A stretch of DNA of 64,000 bases from Lachnospiraceae bacterium (GCA_016288705.1 JAEELB010000072.1:1-64000); one strand, 5' to 3'. Numbered from the stretch's first letter, positions 44,766 through 54,014 are shown. Made by a program: numbers and translations. Notes: generated from the sequence alone by a model not told the origin.

Positions 44766-46529
44766 GTGAAACATGCAGGAAATAATAAGACAAATATCAG
44801 AAAGGTGATCATGGTTGTGGCGGCGGTCATGATCGGCGCCTGCTGTTTCTGTTCCGTATATGGAATGAGGATACTGGATCCCGCCTATACTCCCTGGCTT
44901 ATGAACAACACCGGTGGAGGAATAGATCCTGCCCAGCACTATCTCGGATGGAGGTACTACAGAAATTCGGGGTGGCTGTTTCCTCCCGGGATGCTGGACA
45001 ACCTGGCATATCCTCTGAGAACATCGGTCATCTTCACGGATTCCATACCGGCTGCGGCGTTGATCTTTAAAGTCTTGTCCCCGGTCCTTCCCGGTGACTT
45101 TCAGTACTTCGGGCTTTACGGAGCGTTCTGCTTTTGCCTGCAGAGCCTGTTCGGAACACTGATAACCTACAGACTTTGCCGGATCTGTGACGGAAGGGAA
45201 GGCCGGGCCGCGGGAGATCTGATCGTCTCCGTTCTGGGAGGACTGTTATTTACCCTGTCCCCGGTCCTCACGGACAGAATGTTCCACCATACGGCCCTTG
45301 CTTCCCATTGGATGATACTGATGGGGATATGGCTGTTCCTCGGAAGCGCCGTTTCCGGGGGGAAGAACCTGAAAGATATCATCTGCTGGGGGATACTGGG
45401 ATACCTGGCGGGAGCGGTACACCTGTATTATCTGCCGATGACAGGGATCTTTTGCGCGGCCTCTGCCCTTGTGGCAGCGGTGAGCCGAAAAAGCGCAAGA
45501 CCCCTGCTGTTCCCTGTCACATATCTGGGCTGTGCACTTGCGGCGGTATGGCTTTTCGGCGGCTTTTCCGCCGGGGTGTCGGCTGAAGGGGACGGCCTGG
45601 GGGATTACAGCTTCAATCTGAATGGGTTCATAAATCCTGCAGGCACTTCGTCTCTTATGAAAGAACTGTCCTCTGCCTTTCCCGGACAGAATGAGGGTTT
45701 TTCCTATCTGGGGGCCGGGGTATTGCTGCTGTTAGCCATTGTTCTTATTATCCATGGATTAAGATTGGTTTACAGAGCCTCTTCCCTTGATGACGATCCC
45801 GGGAAAAAACCGGGGAAAGAGGACGGAACGCGCGCTGCATGGACGGTCATGACGATCCTGTCCGTGATGATATTTGCGGCCATGTTCATATTTTCTCTTT
45901 CGCCTGTGGTCACGGCGGGGGAGAGGGTTTTATTTACGATCCCGATACATTCAAAGACCCGGCACCTCTGGAACATCTTCAGGTCTACCGGGAGGATGAT
46001 ATGGGTGTGCGTATATCTGCTGGAGACTGCGGGGATATACGGTCTTTTGAAGATCCGCATCAGGCGGGCGAAGCTGAATGCAGCGCTGCAGGCAGTGATC
46101 CTGACCCTCTGCATCGCGCTTCAGATATTCGACCTTGAAGGCTGGTATTCCGAAAAGAGAAGCGCATTTTCAAGGGAGCAGACTTATGAAACCGAATTAA
46201 AGGGGGAGTACTGGGATTCGCTGGCAAGGGAGAGCGCGCATTTATTTGTGTCTGACGCAGTGACCTCAAGTGAGTCCCGGGTTATGGAGACAGCGGAGTG
46301 GGCGGCGGAAAACAGACTCACCCTCAACAATTTCTATTTCGCGAGGGGCGTTCCCGGCGTCAGGGAGGAGTACAATAAGAGAATGGCATCTCCTTCGGAG
46401 GGAGATCTGTTCCTTTTTACGCCTGAGGATCCGGAACTTGAGCGGGCAGGGGAGACTCTGGACCTTGAAAACAGGGGACGGTACGTGGCCGGAACCCCCA
46501 AAACAGCCCGCAGGAACGCCGCTGATTAA
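44766..46529 (+). CDS. Polytopic membrane protein, DUF6311-like (GT-C glycosyltransferase type)
   Basis: 587 residues with about ten membrane segments, for example VIMVVAAVMIGACCFC, GAGVLLLLAIVLIIHGLRLV and TVMTILSVMIFAAMFIFSL. The stretches GWRYYRNSGWLFPPGM, SVIFTDSIPAAALIFKVLSP and FQYFGLYGAFCFCLQSLFG match what I remember of DUF6311. These proteins resemble GT-C glycosyltransferases using lipid-linked sugars, with a C-terminal extracytoplasmic part (about 470-587). The start is GTG with GGAG 9 bases upstream. It is separated from the radical-SAM genes by parS site 3. A role in glycosylating an exported product is speculation. Confidence 0.7.
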   Translation: MKHAGNNKTNIRKVIMVVAAVMIGACCFCSVYGMRILDPAYTPWLMNNTGGGIDPAQHYLGWRYYRNSGWLFPPGMLDNLAYPLRTSVIFTDSIPAAALIFKVLSPVLPGDFQYFGLYGAFCFCLQSLFGTLITYRLCRICDGREGRAAGDLIVSVLGGLLFTLSPVLTDRMFHHTALASHWMILMGIWLFLGSAVSGGKNLKDIICWGILGYLAGAVHLYYLPMTGIFCAASALVAAVSRKSARPLLFPVTYLGCALAAVWLFGGFSAGVSAEGDGLGDYSFNLNGFINPAGTSSLMKELSSAFPGQNEGFSYLGAGVLLLLAIVLIIHGLRLVYRASSLDDDPGKKPGKEDGTRAAWTVMTILSVMIFAAMFIFSLSPVVTAGERVLFTIPIHSKTRHLWNIFRSTGRMIWVCVYLLETAGIYGLLKIRIRRAKLNAALQAVILTLCIALQIFDLEGWYSEKRSAFSREQTYETELKGEYWDSLARESAHLFVSDAVTSSESRVMETAEWAAENRLTLNNFYFARGVPGVREEYNKRMASPSEGDLFLFTPEDPELERAGETLDLENRGRYVAGTPKTARRNAAD

Positions 46530-46544
46530 TTTTAAAGTTTTTAC

Positions 46545-46574
46545 TTGTTCTTTTCCGATGATAGAGTGTATAAT
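46545..46574 (+). promoter_or_regulatory. Probable parA operon promoter
   Basis: TTGTTC, an 18-base spacer and a perfect TATAAT at 46569-46574, about 40 bases before parA. The -35 match is weak. Confidence 0.5.
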
Positions 46575-46612
46575 ACCTTGGATTATGCGTTAAGAGGGAG
46601 GAAACCGGAGAA

Positions 46613-47392
46613 ATGGGAAAGGCTATAGCTATAGCGAATCAGAAGGGCGGCGTTGGCAAGACCACCACTGCCATCAATCTTTCGGCGGCTTTGGCGGCTA
46701 TAGGCAAAAAGGTCCTGGTAGTGGATATCGACCCTCAGGGGAATACCACCAGCGGCTTCGGAGTGGACAAGAATGAGATCAGGTTCACCACTTATGACCT
46801 TATGCTGCAGAAGGTTGCCGTAGACGAAGTGATAATAAGGGATGAAGAGGACAAACTGGATATCATCCCGGCAAACGTGAACCTGGCGGGGGCGGAGATA
46901 GAACTGAACCTCACGGACGACAGACCGGAGGAAAAGAACCGGATACTCAGGAACGCCCTTGATTATGTGAAGGACAGGTATGACTACGTTATGATAGACT
47001 GTCCGCCTTCTCTTTCGGTACTTACGGTGAACGCCATGACTGCGGCGGATACCGTGTTGGTGCCGGTGCAGTGCGAGTATTACGCTCTGGAGGGACTGAG
47101 TCAGCTTATATATACCGTGAATCTCGTAAAGCAGAGGGCCAACCCCAGGCTTGATCTGGAGGGGCTGGTCTTCACCATGTACGATTCCAGGACCAATCTC
47201 TCCAATGATGTGATAGAAAATGTGAGGAGCAGGGTGAACCGCAGGATATTTGACACCCTGATCCCCAGAAACATAAGGCTTGCGGAGGCTCCCAGTTACG
47301 GGATGCCCATAGAGAGATACGATCCAAGGAGCACCGGCGCAAGGGCTTACAGGGCGCTTGCGGAGGAACTGGACGAAGAAGCGGACGATTAA
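46613..47392 (+). CDS. parA: Chromosome partitioning ATPase ParA (Soj)
   Basis: 259 residues. Deviant Walker A KGGVGKTTTAINLSAALA with the signature lysine, VVDIDPQGNTTSGFG, YVMIDCPPSLSVLTVNAM, and EYYALEGLSQLIYTV. It is the short chromosomal Soj type, without an N-terminal DNA-binding extension. It works with ParB at the parS sites upstream in this window to place replicated origins. GGAG lies close to the ATG. parB follows after 29 bases. Confidence 0.96.
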   Translation: MGKAIAIANQKGGVGKTTTAINLSAALAAIGKKVLVVDIDPQGNTTSGFGVDKNEIRFTTYDLMLQKVAVDEVIIRDEEDKLDIIPANVNLAGAEIELNLTDDRPEEKNRILRNALDYVKDRYDYVMIDCPPSLSVLTVNAMTAADTVLVPVQCEYYALEGLSQLIYTVNLVKQRANPRLDLEGLVFTMYDSRTNLSNDVIENVRSRVNRRIFDTLIPRNIRLAEAPSYGMPIERYDPRSTGARAYRALAEELDEEADD

Positions 47393-47421
47393 GGGGTTTT
47401 TCCAAAACAGGAGAGAAAATA

Positions 47422-48324
47422 ATGGCAAAACGAGGACTGGGACAGGGTTTGGAAGCGTTCTTCCCGGAGAACGCCGATGAAGGGACGCAGAAAGCGGGAG
47501 CGATATCTCTTTCGGGAGAGAAAAGCGATGAATCCGTATTGAAGCTGAGGATGACTGCGGTTGAGCCCAACCGGGAGCAGCCCAGGAAATTCTTTGATGA
47601 AGAAAAGCTGGAGCAGCTTTCCGAGTCCATAAAGGAAAACGGCATCATTCAGCCCATCATAGTCGAAAAGAAAGGCGAGGGCAGATATGAGATAGTAGCG
47701 GGAGAACGCAGATGGAGAGCCGCCAAGAAGGCCGGACTCAAGGAGATCCCCGCCATCGTCAGGGATTATACGGATCAGCAGAGGCTTGTGGTCGCGCTTC
47801 TCGAGAACGTTCAGAGAGAGGACCTGAATCCCATAGAAGAGGCCCAGGCCTACAAAGAATTGATAGACAAGGGGCTGAAGCAGGAAGAGGTGGCGGAAAA
47901 GGTAGGAAAGAGCCGTCCAGTCATAGCCAATTCCCTCAGACTCCTCCAGCTGGATCCCGAGGTTCAGTCCATGGTCATAAGCGGGGAGATGTCCTCGGGA
48001 CATGCGAGGGCTCTCGTGGCAGTGGAGAACAAGGACGAGCAGAGAACCCTGGCAAAGCGGGTTCTGAAAGAGAATATGACCGTCAGGGGGACGGAGAACC
48101 TCATAAAGAATGTAAATAAGCCCGCAAAGGAAAAGAAGAAAAAAGAAAAAGAAGACAAGGCTCTCAAGCTGATCTATGAGGACTATGAAGAGAAGCTCAA
48201 GGTCGCAACCGGCACGAAGGTGAAGATCACGGGAGAGACAGACGGCGCGGGAAGGCTGGAGATAGAGTTTTATTCAGCCGATGATCTGGAGAGGATAGCG
48301 AAAAAGCTTCTTTCAAAGACATGA
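47422..48324 (+). CDS. parB: Chromosome partitioning protein ParB (Spo0J)
   Basis: 300 residues. The N-terminal ParA-contact segment MAKRGLGQGLEAFF precedes the ParB/Srx CTPase domain, with QPRKFFDEEKLEQLSESI, NGIIQPIIV and the CTP-binding VAGERRWRAAKKAGL, VALLENVQREDLNPIEEA. The helix-turn-helix EEVAEKVGKSRPVIANSLRL follows, then a lysine-rich linker and a C-terminal dimer domain. It binds the three perfect parS sites between 40.9 and 44.7 kb and probably the variant in mnmG. Overlaps the next gene by 4 bases. Confidence 0.96.
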   Translation: MAKRGLGQGLEAFFPENADEGTQKAGAISLSGEKSDESVLKLRMTAVEPNREQPRKFFDEEKLEQLSESIKENGIIQPIIVEKKGEGRYEIVAGERRWRAAKKAGLKEIPAIVRDYTDQQRLVVALLENVQREDLNPIEEAQAYKELIDKGLKQEEVAEKVGKSRPVIANSLRLLQLDPEVQSMVISGEMSSGHARALVAVENKDEQRTLAKRVLKENMTVRGTENLIKNVNKPAKEKKKKEKEDKALKLIYEDYEEKLKVATGTKVKITGETDGAGRLEIEFYSADDLERIAKKLLSKT

Positions 48325-48866
48325 ACGAGTATCTTACGATCCTGAACAGCATAGATCAGTATTGGCTTTTTGCGGCGGTGGCAGGGTGTCTTGTCATCAT
48401 CCTGGTCCTTATTATCATTCTTCTGGTCACCGCAGGCCGGGTGAAGAAGCTTGAAAGAAAGCTCGCCAAGTTCACCACCGGCCGCGAAGGGTCATCCCTG
48501 GAGGATGAGATAGAAAAGGTCATGAATGACAATAAAGCCTTCCGGGATGAACTGTCGGAGCATGACCGCAAGATAGGAGATCTGTATCTTAAGCATGAAA
48601 GGGTCATTCAGAAGACGGCCCTGGTAAAATATGACGCATTCAAGGAGATGGGGGGAAAGCTGTCAAGCGTGATAGCGCTCCTGGATGGTCATAACGACGG
48701 GGTGCTCATAAATGTGGTGCACTCAACTTCAGGCAGTTACACTTACACAAAGAGCATCAGAGAAGGACAATGCAGTGCAGATCTTGGGGAGGAGGAGAAA
48801 GCGGCGTTAGATGAGGCCGTGAAACAATCCTCCGAAGGATTTAAAAACGGGGCAGAGACAAAATGA
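48321..48866 (+). CDS. DUF4446 family membrane-anchored protein
   Basis: 181 residues. One N-terminal helix (LFAAVAGCLVIILVLIIILL, about 16-36), a coiled coil (about 40-95), and a C-terminal domain with VIQKTALVKYDAFKEMGGKL, SVIALLDGHNDGVLINVVHS and YTYTKSIREGQC, the DUF4446 signature as I recall it. The family occurs beside parAB in Clostridia; function unknown. It overlaps parB and the HD-GYP gene by 4 bases each, so all three are translationally coupled. Confidence 0.82.
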   Translation: MNEYLTILNSIDQYWLFAAVAGCLVIILVLIIILLVTAGRVKKLERKLAKFTTGREGSSLEDEIEKVMNDNKAFRDELSEHDRKIGDLYLKHERVIQKTALVKYDAFKEMGGKLSSVIALLDGHNDGVLINVVHSTSGSYTYTKSIREGQCSADLGEEEKAALDEAVKQSSEGFKNGAETK

Positions 48867-49927
48867 GTGTGCACGAATGCAGTGTTGACAAGTTAAAAGA
48901 GGGAGATGTACTGGCCCAGGACGTGATACTGTCCGACTATACCCTGCTCATTTCCGCGGGTACAAGACTGAAGGGCAGTCTGATCGATCTCCTAAAGAGA
49001 CGTAATGTCCGGACCGTGAAGCTTCAGAGAGAAGAAGGTCACGGGATGCAGGAGCAGGCGATACTGAGGCTGGAGATCCAGACCCAGATCACGAACCAGA
49101 TAAGGGACATAATCGAAAAGCACACCTACAGCCATAATACGGAACTGAAAGAGCTGGCCGCCCAGGCGGACATGATCATATCCGATATAACCAACGAAGA
49201 GGACGTGATGGACCGCGTCTACGATATCAGAGAGAGAAAGACGGATGTATACGAGCATTCCGTGAATGTCCTGTCCCTGTCCACCCTCATCGGGCTGCGC
49301 ATGGGGCTGTCAAAGGAACAGATACATGATATCGGCGTAGGCGCCCTCCTGCATGATCTGGGCCTGAGATATGTGGACGTGAACTACCAGGAAAGATATC
49401 TGGACGACATGAGCACTCTCGAGAAAAATGAGTACAAAAAGCACCCGGTCGTAGCCTATCAGGCCCTGAAAAATGAGGACTGGCTTTCGGAGAGGACGAA
49501 GCAGATCATACTGAACCACCATGAGAGGCAGGACGGATCCGGATTCCCCACCGGCGCAGACGACATTCCCTTTGAGTGCAGGATAGTCCAGGTGTGCGAT
49601 GCCTTTGACGAGCTGCTCTGCGGCCTGTGCTGCAGGCATGAAAAGATATACGAAGCCATCGATTACATGAAGATAAACAGCGTGAGGAAGTTCGATCCCA
49701 GGATCGTGGAGGTGTTCCTTCAGTTTACCGCGGTCTATCCCGTGGGTACATATGTGAAGCTGAATACCGGCGAGACCGCCGTGGTGCTCCATCAGAACTC
49801 CGGGAACCCCGACAGGCCCATGCTCCGCATGGTGTCGGACTCCGAGGGAAACCCCATAGAGGATGAGATAAGGGACATGTCCAGGATCAGAACTATCTAC
49901 ATCGATTCCGTGGAACAGACCGTGTGA
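48863..49927 (+). CDS. HD-GYP-like phosphodiesterase domain protein
   Basis: 354 residues. An N-terminal region of about 90 residues (LKEGDVLAQDVILSDYTLLI, common before HD-GYP domains), then the HD domain: HSVNVLSLSTLIGLRMGLS, ALLHDLGLRYVDVNY, VVAYQALKN, ILNHHERQDGSGFPTGAD (a GFP variant of HHExxDGxGYP), CRIVQVCDAFDELLCG, and the end KFDPRIVEVFLQF. A C-terminal beta domain of about 85 residues follows. Metal ligands are present, so cyclic-di-GMP hydrolysis is possible but the GYP variation leaves it open. It overlaps DUF4446 and is in the parAB run. Confidence 0.85.
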   Translation: MSVHECSVDKLKEGDVLAQDVILSDYTLLISAGTRLKGSLIDLLKRRNVRTVKLQREEGHGMQEQAILRLEIQTQITNQIRDIIEKHTYSHNTELKELAAQADMIISDITNEEDVMDRVYDIRERKTDVYEHSVNVLSLSTLIGLRMGLSKEQIHDIGVGALLHDLGLRYVDVNYQERYLDDMSTLEKNEYKKHPVVAYQALKNEDWLSERTKQIILNHHERQDGSGFPTGADDIPFECRIVQVCDAFDELLCGLCCRHEKIYEAIDYMKINSVRKFDPRIVEVFLQFTAVYPVGTYVKLNTGETAVVLHQNSGNPDRPMLRMVSDSEGNPIEDEIRDMSRIRTIYIDSVEQTV

Positions 49928-49994
49928 GTGTGATTTATAGAACAGGCGATGAAGATCCGGGTCGGCAGGACACGGATAGCGAGAGGAGAAGACA

Positions 49995-51290
49995 GTGTTA
50001 GACATCAAGTTTTTGAGAGAGAATCCTGAAACGGTAAAGGAAAACATAAAAAAGAAATTTCAGGACGAAAAACTGCCTCTGGTGGACGAGGTTGTGGACC
50101 TGGATAAAAAGGTGAGGGCCGCCCAGCAGGAGGCTGACGATCTGAAGAAAAAGAGAAATGAGATATCCCGCGAGATAGGGGCGCTCATGTCCAAAGGAGA
50201 CAGGGAAGCGGCCGAGGCAAAGAAGGAAGAGGTCCGCGCCAATCAGGAAAGGGTGGCAGAGCTGGACGCGCTACAGCAGGAACTCAGGGAAAAGATCAAA
50301 AAGGACATGATGGTGATCCCGAATATCATCGATCCTTCCGTTCCCATAGGAAAAGACGATTCCGAGAACGTACAGGTGGAGATCTTCGGAGAACCGGTGG
50401 TCCCGGACTTCGAGATCCCTTATCACACCGCCATAATGGAGAAGCTTAACGGGATAGATATGGAGGCCGCCGGACGTGTTGCCGGAAACGGTTTTTATTA
50501 TCTTACGGGGGATATAGCAAGGCTCCACTCAGGAGTCCTGGCCTACGCCCGGGATTTCATGGTGGATAAGGGCTTCACTTACGTGATCCCGCCCTTTATG
50601 ATACACCGCGCGGTGGTCGAAGGCGTCATGAGCTTTGCCGAGATGGACGCCATGATGTACAAGATCGAGGGCGAGGATCTCTATCTCATAGGGACCTCGG
50701 AGCATTCGATGATCGGAAGGTACATCGACCAGATGATAGACGAAGATAAGCTTCCTCTGGCCCTTACCAGTTATTCACCCTGTTTCCGGAAGGAAAAGGG
50801 AGCTCACGGCATAGAGGAGCGGGGAGTCTACAGGATACACCAGTTCGAAAAGCAGGAAATGATCGTGATCTGCAGGCCGGAGGATTCAAAGGAATGGTTT
50901 GACAGACTCTGGAAGAACACCGTAGAGCTCTTCAGGAACATGGAGATACCGGTACGCACCATCGAGTGCTGTTCCGGCGATCTGGCCGACCTTAAGGTCA
51001 AGAGTTACGATGTGGAAGCCTGGAGTCCCAGGCAGAAGAAATATTTTGAAGTGGGCAGCTGCTCCAATCTGGGGGATGCCCAGGCCCGCCGCCTCAACAT
51101 CAGGGTAAAGGGAAAGGACAAGAATAAATATCTGGCCCACACCCTGAACAACACCGTTGTGGCGCCGCCCCGTATGCTCATAGCATTTCTGGAAAACCAT
51201 CTTCAGGCGGACGGTTCCGTGACCATTCCGGAATGCTTAAGACCCTACGTGGGAAATAAAGACGTATTCAGACCCGACGGCAGCAGATAA
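49995..51290 (+). CDS. serS: Seryl-tRNA synthetase
   Basis: 431 residues. An N-terminal coiled-coil arm (about 30-100) binds tRNA-Ser. The class II core shows LIGTSEHSMIGRYIDQMI, SYSPCFRKEKGAHGIEERGV (motif 2), HQFEKQEMIVI and NNTVVAPPRMLIAFLENH (motif 3). The TSEH form at the serine pocket, in place of the common TAE(V/I) form, resembles a variant I remember from Clostridia and archaea. The GTG start has GGAG upstream. No T-box fits the 67-base leader. The stop overlaps the next start. Confidence 0.94.
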   Translation: MLDIKFLRENPETVKENIKKKFQDEKLPLVDEVVDLDKKVRAAQQEADDLKKKRNEISREIGALMSKGDREAAEAKKEEVRANQERVAELDALQQELREKIKKDMMVIPNIIDPSVPIGKDDSENVQVEIFGEPVVPDFEIPYHTAIMEKLNGIDMEAAGRVAGNGFYYLTGDIARLHSGVLAYARDFMVDKGFTYVIPPFMIHRAVVEGVMSFAEMDAMMYKIEGEDLYLIGTSEHSMIGRYIDQMIDEDKLPLALTSYSPCFRKEKGAHGIEERGVYRIHQFEKQEMIVICRPEDSKEWFDRLWKNTVELFRNMEIPVRTIECCSGDLADLKVKSYDVEAWSPRQKKYFEVGSCSNLGDAQARRLNIRVKGKDKNKYLAHTLNNTVVAPPRMLIAFLENHLQADGSVTIPECLRPYVGNKDVFRPDGSR

Positions 51291-52183
51291 TGCATTTGTT
51301 TTTCAGATCCATAGGCTTCCCCAGGGATTTCACCCGCAGGGAGGAAGAAGCGCTGAAAGACGCCGTCGTGGAAAACGCCGACAGGAGGATATATACCACC
51401 AACGGCCCGGAAATGATGGCCATGTTTGAAAAGGATATAGGGGACGGTTTCGGCATTGCGGTAGTGGGCTGCTTTGATGAAAATGAGAGCTTTACCGCAG
51501 ACTATATGTATCCTTATGTGACCGGAAAGAGCGTATCCACCTATGAGGACGTAACGGTGGAGAGGCACGCGGACAGGGAGTGTTATTCCGGAGTCTGTGA
51601 GGATATCAGGATGGGGATCAGTGTGATCTTCTACCTCAGAAACATCATCCCTTATATCAGGGCAAGGAACGCCGGTTTTCTGCCGGTCCGCGGCACTTCA
51701 GTCACCCTTACGGGGCTTGGTTATCAGGGAAGCGTCATCTTCCCGTTGTTTAAGCTTCCTTCGCTGGAAAGGGCTGACAGGAAGGTGGAATCCAACCACC
51801 GAAGAATGCTAATGGCCGCCCGGAACGGGGATGAAAAGGCCATGGAGAACCTTGCATACGAAGAGATGGAGCTCTATTCGTCCATATCTTCAAAGCTGGA
51901 AGACGGCAGCGATGTGCTTTCGATAGTGGATACCACATTCATGCCTTACGGGGTTGAATGTGATCAATATGAGATCATGGGGATCATCCTGACTGTGGGA
52001 AAGACCGTGAATCTCATGACGGAACAGAAGGTTTACAGATTGTCGCTTGCGGTAAACGGTTTACTGATAGACATTTGCATCGCCGAAAGAGATCTGTACG
52101 GCGTGCCCCGTCCGGGGCGCAGATTCCGGGGCAGTGTGTGGCTTCAGGGTATGATCAACTTTCCGGAGAAGGAGGGAATATGA
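51290..52183 (+). CDS. DUF3881 family protein
   Basis: 297 residues. The start MHLFFRSIGFPRDFTRREEE matches what I remember of DUF3881, a Lachnospiraceae family. Later regions include VRGTSVTLTGLGYQGSVIFP and DVLSIVDTTFMPYGVECDQY. No catalytic motif, signal peptide or membrane helix is visible. Its ATG overlaps the serS stop (TAATG) and its stop overlaps the kinase start (ATGA), so it is coupled to both. Function unknown. Confidence 0.75.
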   Translation: MHLFFRSIGFPRDFTRREEEALKDAVVENADRRIYTTNGPEMMAMFEKDIGDGFGIAVVGCFDENESFTADYMYPYVTGKSVSTYEDVTVERHADRECYSGVCEDIRMGISVIFYLRNIIPYIRARNAGFLPVRGTSVTLTGLGYQGSVIFPLFKLPSLERADRKVESNHRRMLMAARNGDEKAMENLAYEEMELYSSISSKLEDGSDVLSIVDTTFMPYGVECDQYEIMGIILTVGKTVNLMTEQKVYRLSLAVNGLLIDICIAERDLYGVPRPGRRFRGSVWLQGMINFPEKEGI

Positions 52184-53034
52184 GTTATAAGAGGGTTCTC
52201 ACGATACAGGATATTTCCTGTGTGGGTCAGTGTTCGCTGACTGTCGCGCTGCCGATACTGTCAGCATGCGGGGTGGAGACCTGTGTCCTGCCGTCCGCGG
52301 TGCTTTCCACCCACACGGGAGGGTTTACGGGCTTTACCTTCAGGGATCTTACCGACGACATGCCCGGGATAGCGGACCACTGGGTAAAAGAGGGCATCCG
52401 TTTCGATGCGATATACACGGGATATCTCGGCAGCCCGCGTCAGGTGGCCATTGTAAAGGACATCATGGAAAGAACTCTTGTGCCCGGGGGACTCAGGATA
52501 GTGGACCCCGCCATGGCAGACGGCGGAAAACTGTACACGGGTTTTGATGAAAAGCATGTGGAATGCATGAAGGAGCTTTGCGCCTGCGCGGATATCATAC
52601 TGCCCAATATCACCGAGGCCTGTTTCCTTACGGGAACGGAATACAAGGAGGAAGGTCAGGACAGGGCATACGCGGAGCTCCTCCTTGAGAAGCTTTCGGA
52701 ACTGGGAAAGGGCGTCATTATCCTTAAGGGTATCCTGGACAGACCCGGAGCTATAGGAAACGCGGTCCACGATCCGAAGACGGGAAATACGGAGTATTAT
52801 TACACCGATCTGATAGAAAAGAAGAGCCACGGAACGGGAGACTGCTATGCATCGGCCTTCACGGGGGCGCTTCTCAGGGGTGCCGGCGAGGTGAAATCGG
52901 CGCAGATCGCCGCCGACTATGTGGTGAGATCCATAGAAGCCACCATGGACGATCCCGACCACTGGTACGGCGTGAAATTTGAAAAGGCCATCCCATGGCT
53001 TGAAAAGAGCCTTGAAGAGATCGCGGGATCATGA
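52180..53034 (+). CDS. pdxY: Pyridoxal/pyridoxamine kinase (ribokinase fold)
   Basis: About 284 residues. Phosphorylates B6 vitamers. Begins with VLTIQDISCVGQCSLTVALP, with STHTGGFTGFTFRDLTDDM, YTGYLGSPRQV, VDPAMADGGKLYTGFD, and the anion-hole/catalytic stretch KKSHGTGDCYASAFTGALL. I chose the ATG at 52180 (GGAGGG upstream); a longer frame from 52075 lies inside DUF3881. The symbol is by similarity to PdxY-type kinases. The AraR-like sensor gene follows after 13 bases. Confidence 0.88.
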   Translation: MSYKRVLTIQDISCVGQCSLTVALPILSACGVETCVLPSAVLSTHTGGFTGFTFRDLTDDMPGIADHWVKEGIRFDAIYTGYLGSPRQVAIVKDIMERTLVPGGLRIVDPAMADGGKLYTGFDEKHVECMKELCACADIILPNITEACFLTGTEYKEEGQDRAYAELLLEKLSELGKGVIILKGILDRPGAIGNAVHDPKTGNTEYYYTDLIEKKSHGTGDCYASAFTGALLRGAGEVKSAQIAADYVVRSIEATMDDPDHWYGVKFEKAIPWLEKSLEEIAGS

Positions 53035-53047
53035 TGAGGAGGAACCT

Positions 53048-53983
53048 ATGGAGTTTGATGAAGAGATGCAGGGTAAGGGAGACAGTATGAATACGGTGGA
53101 TTTCAGCGCATCATCCGACAGAAACCGGGAGAGGACCAGGAGAATAGCGGTCATTTCCACCTATGTGGACGGTTACATCTTCTCCCACCTTATGAGAGGG
53201 ATAGAAAATATCCTTTCGGAGAATGATTACGCCATACAGATGTCATTTACCAACAATTCTCCCAGCCGCGAGAGGAAAGCCCTGTCACTGCTGGTCAAGA
53301 CCGGCGATATAGACGGACTGATCACCCAGACCTCCTGCGGGGCGCTGCCGAGCCTGAACATAGATCTGTACCGGGAACTGCAGAAGCAGGGCGTGCCCAT
53401 CGTGTTCTTTGACTCTATCTATCCCGAGCTTAAGGGAGAGATGCCCCTCATCACTCCGGATGACCGGGCCATAGGACGGGAAGCCGCGAAATTCCTCATA
53501 GATGCAGGACATAAGAAGATCGGTGCGCTGTTTAAGCTTGACGACATACAGGGGCATCTGAGGTTCGCGGGTTATCAGGATGCACTGACGGAAGCAGGGC
53601 TCGAGGTGGATACCAAGCGGATCATCTGGTTCGACTCCTACGCCGCGCAGCATCTGGAGAGCAGATGGGAAGAGATATCGGAGAGGCTTGAGGGCTGTAC
53701 CGCTGTGGAATGCTACAATGACGAGGTTGGCGGAACCCTGGAAAGGCTTCTGATAGACAAGGGGAAGAGCGTTCCTTATGATATCTCACTCACAGGAGTG
53801 GATGACGCCCCCATAAACCGCGATCTGCCGGTGCCTCTCACCACTTTTGCGCATCCCAAGGACGTACTGGGGCGGAAGGCCGCGGAGACCCTGATGGAGA
53901 TGATAAATGAAAATAAGCCCGGGGAAGATTACACTTACGCTCCGGAGCCTGTGGTGCGGGAATCCATAAAGAAGATATCCTGA
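53048..53983 (+). CDS. AraR-like sugar-sensor protein lacking the DNA-binding domain
   Basis: 311 residues. From about residue 32 it matches the periplasmic-binding-protein-type sensor domain of AraR/LacI regulators: RRIAVISTYVDGYIFSHLMR, SFTNNSPSRERKALSLL, IDGLITQTSCGALPSLNIDL, IGALFKLDDIQGHLRFAGY, LTGVDDAPINRDLPVPL and FAHPKDVLGRKAAETLME. Regulators of this type begin with a GntR or LacI helix-turn-helix of about 60-70 residues. Here there are only about 30 polar residues (MEFDEEMQGKGDSMNT). AGGAGG lies 5 bases before this ATG; the upstream extension of the frame overlaps the kinase gene and has no DNA-binding motif. It ends the parAB-to-pdxY run. Confidence 0.8.
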   Translation: MEFDEEMQGKGDSMNTVDFSASSDRNRERTRRIAVISTYVDGYIFSHLMRGIENILSENDYAIQMSFTNNSPSRERKALSLLVKTGDIDGLITQTSCGALPSLNIDLYRELQKQGVPIVFFDSIYPELKGEMPLITPDDRAIGREAAKFLIDAGHKKIGALFKLDDIQGHLRFAGYQDALTEAGLEVDTKRIIWFDSYAAQHLESRWEEISERLEGCTAVECYNDEVGGTLERLLIDKGKSVPYDISLTGVDDAPINRDLPVPLTTFAHPKDVLGRKAAETLMEMINENKPGEDYTYAPEPVVRESIKKIS

Positions 53984-54014
53984 CAGATATTTGTATAAAT
54001 ACACCAAAATATTT

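Noticed and set aside
49928..49994. Possible T-box leader for serS
   Set aside because: The spacer is only 67 bases and lacks the conserved T-box sequence and terminator.
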